Below, piece after piece: positions 57,433 through 64,000 of a stretch of 64,000 nucleotides of DNA. The notes under the pieces were generated by a model. That model saw only the letters and a list, made by a program, of their open reading frames with translations, was not told the DNA's origin and made no database searches. Position 1 is the stretch's first letter. Each line of letters starts with the position of its first letter. Source of the DNA: Heliocidaris tuberculata. Its lineage: Eukaryota; Echinodermata; Echinoidea; Camarodonta; Echinometridae. Made by a program: the position numbers and the translations under genes. The stretch is taken from NCBI GenBank assembly GCA_025618425.1, contig CM046845.1, positions 32,733,277 to 32,797,276 of the forward strand, written 5' to 3'.

Positions 57433-58260
57433 AATTTTCTCTCTCGATTGGTCGTTCATGCTCATACAGCAAATGTGAAACTATATGTATAGCAGTGATT
57501 ATAGAATGACGTTAATCATTTGGACGTTTGACTTCGTCTGAGAAACCAGCAGTCAAGTAGTTTAGAGGAGAGGCTGACTGTATCAGCATCCGAGAGTAGA
57601 TCATGAGCGGCATTGTTCATAAGTATTCCAAGGTTTTGACAATACCGTAATCATCATGGAGATGATATGAGCAAAATTCATTTCTCAAAGACAGACGCAA
57701 GCTTCAAGTTCAAGGTCAAGTCTACAAATTTACTTTACAGGTAACTAACGTTTAACCGAAACGTTTCGTATCATTTATTTATGAATTTTGTTTGTGTACT
57801 CGGTTTTGTCACCTACTGATTTGGGAGTACGAATGTTGCATCTATGGGTTTGTTCCTGCTTTGATTGCTCTATCTGTTTCATGTTTAGACTTTAATATAC
57901 TCTACACTGAAACAAAACGTACTGATTGAATTCATCATTTAGAAAAATATATCTTTACCGTATCAAAATTCAATTTTAATAGAAAGTGGTCCTTTCTTAC
58001 AGAATTTGATTATAACAGTACCTATTCCAAAACGGGCAATGCCTGAATGAGCTGTCATATTGCAGTCATATTCAATTAACAGGTCAATAAAATATCTTCG
58101 AAAAGTTTGTAGCTAATACGATCAGCAGAAAACAAATATTTCATTTTTTTATTTCATTGACAGATCCTGAAAGATTAATAGTCACATAAGTGCAGATAGC
58201 TTTGTCTTGGCACTGATTGCATGTCCATTTCAACGGCTTTATCGAATATATTGTGAAGTT

Positions 58261-60394
58261 ATGACGAGTCAACATGATCAAACCACTTCAACTGATAACT
58301 TCGAATACTGTCATGGGAGGATAAGAAATGTTCCATCAATGGATAGAAATCATCATCTAGATATCGACAGAAATGAATTCTCATGTCGGGACCAAGCCAG
58401 GACCAACACAGATACTGACCATGGAGATTCTGAAGGAGGAGAGTCTGCTGAACTTCCTACTCCTAGGATCTGGCCGGAAAGCTACACTTCAGTTGTCCTT
58501 GCGTGTCTTCTCATATGAATAGGACTCTTGGCTATGTGCATCCCATTCTTACCTAGTAGAAACCATTCGGGGTACTCATTTGGCTCCATTTCGTCTATTA
58601 TTCGCAATATCGTGTTGGGAATCGCCCTCGCATCAGCAGTGATTGTTATGGTATGGTTGACTCGTAAAGTAGTTGAACTGCATGAGAAAGGAATGGCTCT
58701 TTGGCCTCAGCGTTGCAAACGCTGTGCATTCGCGCTGATGCAGATTGAACTGTACAAAAAGGCTGTGGAGAAAAGACAGGCCTTTCATCTTGAACAAATG
58801 AGGGAGATGTCATGGGAAAATGTCAAGACGGGACACGCTTCAACACTCAGCAAAGTTACTATCAACATCGTTTACATCTTTTCAGGCTTAGGACTTATAT
58901 TCATTGTCACCGGCATCGTGAAGATCTGTTCATGTTTTAATTCACACAGCAGCCCAGCAAACGCGACAAACACTGAGTTAATTACTGCGTTTATCGTACA
59001 TTTAGGTATGTTTGCGGTCGTTTACTACACAAGTTTTCACCTAATTCCAAATTATTGTGACGCCTTCATTGTGGCAGTACCTAAGATGCGCTGGTCATTT
59101 GTTTTGCTAATTGAAATAGGGCTTTGGTTATGTATTGAAAGGCTAGTTAGACCGTTTGATTTTGTGGTGTATAGTGAGCATCGTGATACATATTACTGTT
59201 CAAAGAATAGCTCTGCAGGAGAATTCTTGAAAGGTATCTTGGATATCTCCCAACCATTCTCAATCGAATTACCTCTCATGATCACATGGATGTTAATTGA
59301 AATGTGGTCGCGAAATCTCCCTCGATACGCCCATGAAATCATGAAGAATATCAATAAAGAAAATAGATATAATTCCCTGATCCGTAAGGCCGTAGTTCGG
59401 CGTTCAAATTGGAACAATATAAGACGCCTTCTCTGTAGATCACTTCGAACCCAAAAAAGGAAATCAAATGAGTGTGGCCGCATCCCATTACTAAGACACA
59501 CTAATTTCGGAGCCCTTGACCAATCAGATGGAATAAGGAGTTCTGAAAGCATCGAGATGCTTCCAGTTGGTTCCCATAAGAGCTTTTCTAATTTTAGGTG
59601 TCGTAAATCTACTAATATATCATCAGGACAAAATACTTGCAATAGAGAATTGAAAAGAGCTTTGTCGAATGGAATGGAAAAGGCTCTAGTGTGTTGTGTA
59701 CTTCGGTCTGAGTAATCTGATTCTTGCAGGGTACTTTAAGCTTCGTGGTCGCTACTTGCAATGGTTTTTCAGGATGGCGTTTTTTACCCCAATGATAATG
59801 ATGATCATCAGACACAGGAAACTAATTCGAGGGGCTGATGAAAGCGATGCGGTCAGATCAGAAAGCGTGTCGTCTCAAGAGGATAACAAAATGTTACTTA
59901 TTACACTTACTGGAGCTTTCCTCTACGAAACAGCTTGCCTCGTTTCTTCCGTCGGTAACCTCTGTAATCATGGTAATGTGACCAGATTATCTCATGAACA
60001 AATTGCTCTGAATGTCGTCAGCATTTTTGCGAGCTTATTTGGCCTTTTTCGTAAATATCAACAGTCTGTCTTTCTTCTGTGCGTGCAGCGTCTTCGACCA
60101 AGAGATGATCACGAAAGAAAATGGACTCTGCTTTGCTTACTTGTTGTAGGAATGACAAATGCGACTCAGTGGATGTTCGATAGCCTGGTTCACGAAGGAG
60201 GATCTACTGTAGCATGGCCTGTTCTGGTTATGTTCTTTGATGGAAATGTAGGTGAGGTCATGGGGATGTTAATTGTCCCCTTCGATCATTTGTATGAGCT
60301 CCACTCTGCAATCATTGCCTACGAAATATATAAGGTTATTTGGAGCTTATATAAACACAGCACAACAACGAAGCTTCCCCACATGATTTCATAG
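58261..60394 (+). pseudogene. Otopetrin-family proton channel, disrupted copy
   Basis: Nearly identical to 39,297-41,405 including the 5' UTR intron signals. Three lesions are visible. First, a TGA at 58,516-58,518 at the codon matching GCA in the intact copy, inside membrane segment 1. Second, a 17-bp deletion at about 59,688-59,690, at the start of segment 7, which shifts the frame. Third, an added TA after TGGAGCT at about 60,349, which removes the normal stop and adds residues to the TAG at 60,392. One in-frame codon deletion and scattered substitutions are also present. Two long sub-frames remain (58,528-59,715 and 59,696-60,394), but neither is a full channel. A half-channel of six segments from the first is conceivable but unsupported. 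Confidence 0.92.
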
Positions 60395-60811
60395 GCAAGA
60401 AGTTTTTTTAATATGGTTTCTGGATGAAAAAATTTCTTAGAGATAGTTGTTTTTTGTTTTTTTTGGGGGGGGGGGTATTAATTTGACTCATTTAAGGTAT
60501 CCATCACTTCATGGTTCGTTGAACGCATAACCACATTTCAAAATTCACAAAAATAATGCCATTACTTTAGTTTACTAAGAGACAGTAAATTATGTTAGCA
60601 ATTTATGCATCAACCACGCATGTCGATGACCTCTTGACATGGTCCTCTCATGTCGAGTCTATCACCTGCATTAAAAAAATGATATTCATATTTTTGGGAG
60701 GTGAAAATCATTAGCAGACATTGCCAGATAACAATAAATATTGACTCCTATTCATTCTTATCAAACTCTATGTAGTCTTCACAGGAAACACGGTAAATGC
60801 CTATCATGCAG

Positions 60812-60947
60812 GGGAGCGTTTCATGAAGAGTCTTGTCAGTGATTTTCACTGACAAATTTGCTCTCAGCCAATCAGATGCATGGATTTCAGTAGCTTATAA
60901 CAGTTGTCAGTGAAAATCACTGACAAGACTCTTCATGAAACGCTCCC
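60812..60947. mobile_element. Palindromic MITE with CAG target duplication (block B only)
   Basis: The arms GGGAGCGTTTCATGAAGAGT and onward through CAGTGATTTTCACTGACAA are repeated inverted to the right end. CAG flanks both sides (60,809-60,811 and 60,948-60,950). Block A has one CAG in ATGCAGGTGTAATAAAA at about 41,450 and no insert. With 136 bp and a 3-bp duplication it is PIF/Harbinger-like by type of duplication; the family is not proven. Confidence 0.9.
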
Positions 60948-61469
60948 CAGGTTTGATAAAATAAGCTTACATATAGAAATATAAGAGCGAATCGATAGTT
61001 GTACAAATAGCTTCTTTTTCTGTTCCGCAGCTACAGTATGAAATTTTTTGTAGGAACAGTCTTCGAATAGTAAAAAAAGCATTTCTAGTAAAACAATAAA
61101 CTATATGATAATTATACGGTACATATAGCTTATAAAATTTAGCACAGACACCTTCTATTTCTCCGACATAAATTCATCAATATGAAGGCAAAGTATTTAG
61201 AATGCCTTATATAAAGGAAAAATTCACATATGGATTGTGATTTAAATTCATATTACTTTCAGTTGCATCTTTTTCATTATGTTTTCGTCACTACTTTGTC
61301 ATATGTTTTGTTCAAATGATAGTATGCCTGCGGTCACATGCTGTATTTGATTATGTATAATAACCATTCTCTGATTAATTCAAGTACCATGAAACTAGTT
61401 TTGGACGAACATTCAAAATAACTTCTTACTTCTTAAGCACGGGAATAATGAGTATGTTAGGTCATTATG

Positions 61470-61709
61470 CTTTCCAAAGTTTCCTCCACAATACAGCTAG
61501 CATTTATTTACTTACCAATTTACTTACCAATTTACTTACCAATTTACTTACCAGCGTAAATCTCATCTTGTTTTAAAACCAAATTTATGTGCCAGATTTC
61601 ATTCTTAATGGTTTTTCTATATGCTCATAATGATTTTTGTAAACTGAAAGTCTTTGTTAATTATTTGCTGTTATTGTGGAAATAAATGAAATGAATGATA
61701 TGAAATGAA
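61470..61709 (+). mobile_element. Truncated retroelement 3' end (block B only)
   Basis: Inserted at ATTATG (61,464-61,469, repeated at 61,710-61,715) where block A reads GGTCATTATGTCATTG. It ends in GGAAATAAATGAAATGAATG with an ATGAA-type tail, as LINE 3' ends do. It contains four units of ATTTACTTACCA at 61,506-61,552. No coding remnant was recognised. Confidence 0.6.
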
Positions 61710-61717
61710 ATTATGTC

Positions 61718-62328
61718 CACTGGCGTAGACAGGGGGGCACAAGGGGGCCCCTAAAAAAAAAGCGATAGCGAAAAAGCGGAGGAAGTGAGAGAAAAAAGCC
61801 CCCAATGCGCTACGAGTTTCTCTCAAATTTCCTAAAACGTCAGAGCTTTCACGCTTCACGCGGGAAGGGGGGACTCCCCCCTCTCTGCACCCGCCCCTGT
61901 TACATACAGTGCAGTATTGCGTCCAAATAATTAAAAAGCAGTCCAGGCGTCGAACTAACTTTCCGCCTATATAAAAAAGGTGCTATGAGCCGTTATCTTT
62001 GTCTCAAATTTGCTAAAACGTCAGAGATTTCGCGCTTCGCGCGGGAAGGGGGAAACTCCCCCTTCCTACACCCACCCCTGTTAAACAGAGTGCAGTATTG
62101 CGTCCAAATAATTGAAAAGCAGTCCGAACTATTTTCCGCCTAAAAAAAGGTGCTACGGGCAGTTATTTTTCTCTCAAATTTGCCATAAAACGTCAGAGCT
62201 TTCGCGCTTCTCACGGGAGGGGAAAAACTCCCCCTCCCTGCACCCACCCCCCCCCCCCCCGACGAGCACACAAAGCGTGCTCATCACCAATTTCGGTCGC
62301 TTTGTGTGCTCACAACCCCCCCCCCCCC

Positions 62329-62374
<46 letters not shown>

Positions 62375-62470
62375 AAGAAAGAAAAAAAAAGAAATCCTGG
62401 CTACCATGGCTATACGCGGTTGGATCCTTCACGTCTGCCCCCCTATTGAACAATCCTGGCTACGCCGCTG
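61718..62470. mobile_element. hAT-like element with internal tandem repeats (block B only)
   Basis: The left end is CACTGGCGTAGACAGG. The right end inverts to CAGCGGCGTAGCCAGG. ATTATGTC flanks both sides (61,710-61,717 and 62,471-62,478), a perfect 8-bp target duplication. Inside, a unit of about 165-190 bp with TCAAATTTGC, AAAACGTCAGAG and CTTCGCGCGGGA is present about two and a half times (61,815, 62,005, 62,170). A long A/C tract lies at 62,319-62,388. No transposase was seen. Confidence 0.9.
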
Positions 62471-62931
62471 ATTATGTCATTGTTTCTTTTACATCATGAT
62501 TCGCAGTACTTAGTCTGTAAAGCTCTGTATTACATTTTCGATGCAATAAATCAACCGCAAACTCATTGAAGACTTGACTTTTATATCCACATGAATGTAA
62601 ATTATGGTCAATCCATTGATGTAATTGTGGATTTTAATAGGAATATGAATAAATGCAATTGGAAAAAAAAGAGGTCAATCCCTAAACAATGAATGTAGGC
62701 CTACGTTGTATGTTAAATGTTCCCCTTAAACAGAAACAACAAGTCCTCGTAATGAAAGTTTATTAAATTTTATGGTCAATCTGTAGTTCTTGGAATAAAA
62801 GATATAGCGAAATCTGCCTGAGTAAAATAGCAATGAAAAGATCATATAAAATAATATAAATTAATGTGACATCTGAAAAACATTTTGAAGACCCTTATAT
62901 TGTTCCGATCTGCAGAAAAACACGAGCCATT

Positions 62932-63117
62932 TTTTTTTTTTTTTTTTTTTTTTTGGGGGGGGGGGGTCAGAAATATCGGAGATATAGATAACGCTTCAGA
63001 AAATGTGAGAAACATTTTCTTTCGCGGTTCCCGCGGGGGGGGGGGGGGGGGGGGGGTGGTATCAGAGATTTGGTTAGACCTCATCCCTTAAAATTCCCTG
63101 TCCCCCCCCCCCCCCCT
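62932..63117. repeat. T, G and C homopolymer tracts
   Basis: A T run of about 25, a G run of 11, a G run of over 20 at 63,036-63,057 and a C run of about 14. The same element in block A (42,993-43,185) has shorter tracts. Such runs are prone to sequencing and assembly error. Confidence 0.85.
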
Positions 63118-63325
63118 CCCAAAGCCTCGAATGACTGATCTATCCAGATATTATACGATAAGGTATTCTTTCTTATTTGAGGACAGACTAATACTAAAAA
63201 GGATTAAGGAAGAATAATAAGCTCCTAAACTGCATGCACATCAGACCCATTCTACCCTCCAACAACATGGCGTAGTTTTCTTAAGTAGTTTCTATCTTAT
63301 CTTTACATCGGGATATTAGTATTAG

Positions 63326-63487
63326 TCTGCAAGCACAGACCCTAATTTGACACTTTATTAGAAAAATAATTGTGTTTTGAGAGATGCCTAAACCAGCTAC
63401 CGATGGTCGTTTGCAAGCACAGACCCTAATTTGACACTTTATCAGAAAAATCATTGTGTCTTGAGAGAAGCCTAAACCAGCTACCGA
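63326..63487. repeat. 84-bp direct tandem repeat, two copies
   Basis: GCAAGCACAGACCCTAATTT begins at 63,329 and again at 63,413. Each unit continues through CACTTTAT(T/C)AGAAAAAT and CCTAAACCAGCTACCGA. A diverged relative of the first part (TGCATGCACAGACCTTATTT) lies at about 16,653. It begins just right of the block B duplication edge. Confidence 0.85.
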
Positions 63488-63489
63488 CT

Positions 63490-64000
63490 TATCTTTAATG
63501 TTAATTGAATATACCAAATTAATACAAAATTACCTGTCATATCACCCCAGTAGCCATTCTATCACTGATACCCCCACCCTATGCCTGAGTGACCTAGGCC
63601 AAATTTCCTTTGGCCGAAAATCAAAGAGACGTAATACGATGATTGGTAAGACGTACGGTATCTTCGAAAAGGTGGGAAAGTGCCCAAGTGTCCGTTTGGC
63701 GGGATGGTATTTTTTAATGGTATTGGAAAGAGTTATACGATTTCCTTTTCTTACGTTCGTAACTATAGTTTGAAGAAAAAAAAAACAACAAACAAATACA
63801 TTGTACCTTTTCAAAGAGAGAGAAAAAATTGTTAGAATTTTTAAATAATAGTTGTGGCAAAAATAGTCAGTTTTGACTATTGCCAAATAAAAACAAATAA
63901 CAACAACAACAACAACGAGTCTTGTCAATATCAGGAACAGTTACAGTACATGGCCTATGGTAGTCTTACAGCGCATACTCTCTTTTACGACTGACCTGGG
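63490..64000. other. Non-coding stretch at the window end
   Basis: No exon or transposon end was recognised. A CAA-rich tract lies at 63,890-63,917. Confidence 0.35.

Larger units (their letters stand above)
45829..63318. repeat. Segmental duplication, block B
   Basis: Direct-orientation counterpart of 28,967-43,303. It is longer, mostly because of insertions: the hAT element (46,319), the LINE (47,478), the AATT element (56,746), two MITEs, and expanded tandem repeats. It lacks the SRCR exon 1 region and the L1 remnant of block A. It carries the otopetrin pseudogene. Confidence 0.85.

Overview
The window is nuclear DNA of a marine deuterostome invertebrate, most likely an echinoderm and probably a sea urchin. 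The reasons are AT-rich sequence crowded with microsatellites and long G or C tracts, many short inverted-repeat transposons and tRNA-derived SINEs, a scavenger-receptor (SRCR) gene with one-domain-per-exon structure, and long introns. The species is an inference and cannot be fixed from the sequence alone. There are no bacterial operons, CRISPR arrays or ribosomal RNA genes.

Layout: 1-18,250 holds no exon I can support. It contains simple repeats, tRNA-derived SINEs, remnants of at least three LINEs, hairpins and a piggyBac-like element. From 18,292 to 29,833 lies a five-exon minus-strand gene that assembles in frame into a 549-residue type I membrane receptor: signal peptide, two SRCR domains, one membrane segment, and a long acidic tail with duplicated tyrosine motifs. 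Its introns carry hAT-like elements. At 39,297-41,405 is an uninterrupted plus-strand otopetrin-family proton channel ORF (702 residues, 12 membrane segments) behind a probable 5'-UTR intron. A nearly identical second copy at 58,261-60,394 is a pseudogene with a stop codon, a 17-bp deletion and a changed terminus.

The two otopetrin copies lie in a direct segmental duplication: block A about 28,967-43,303 and block B about 45,829-63,318, separated by about 2.5 kb that is largely a 13-bp GA-rich tandem repeat. Comparing the blocks gives empty and filled sites for many insertions. Block A alone has a Tc1/mariner-like foldback element, a piggyBac-like element (TTAA) and a LINE remnant. Block B alone has a LINE with an intact 1034-codon endonuclease/reverse-transcriptase ORF, an 895-bp hAT element, an unclassified 687-bp element flanked by AATT, a palindromic MITE flanked by CAG, a truncated retroelement plus a hAT element at one target, a greatly enlarged minisatellite and an enlarged ATT microsatellite.

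The receptor (minus strand, first exon inside block A) and the intact otopetrin (plus strand) point away from each other across about 9.5 kb of repeats. Nothing suggests they act together; one is probably immune-type recognition, the other proton transport.
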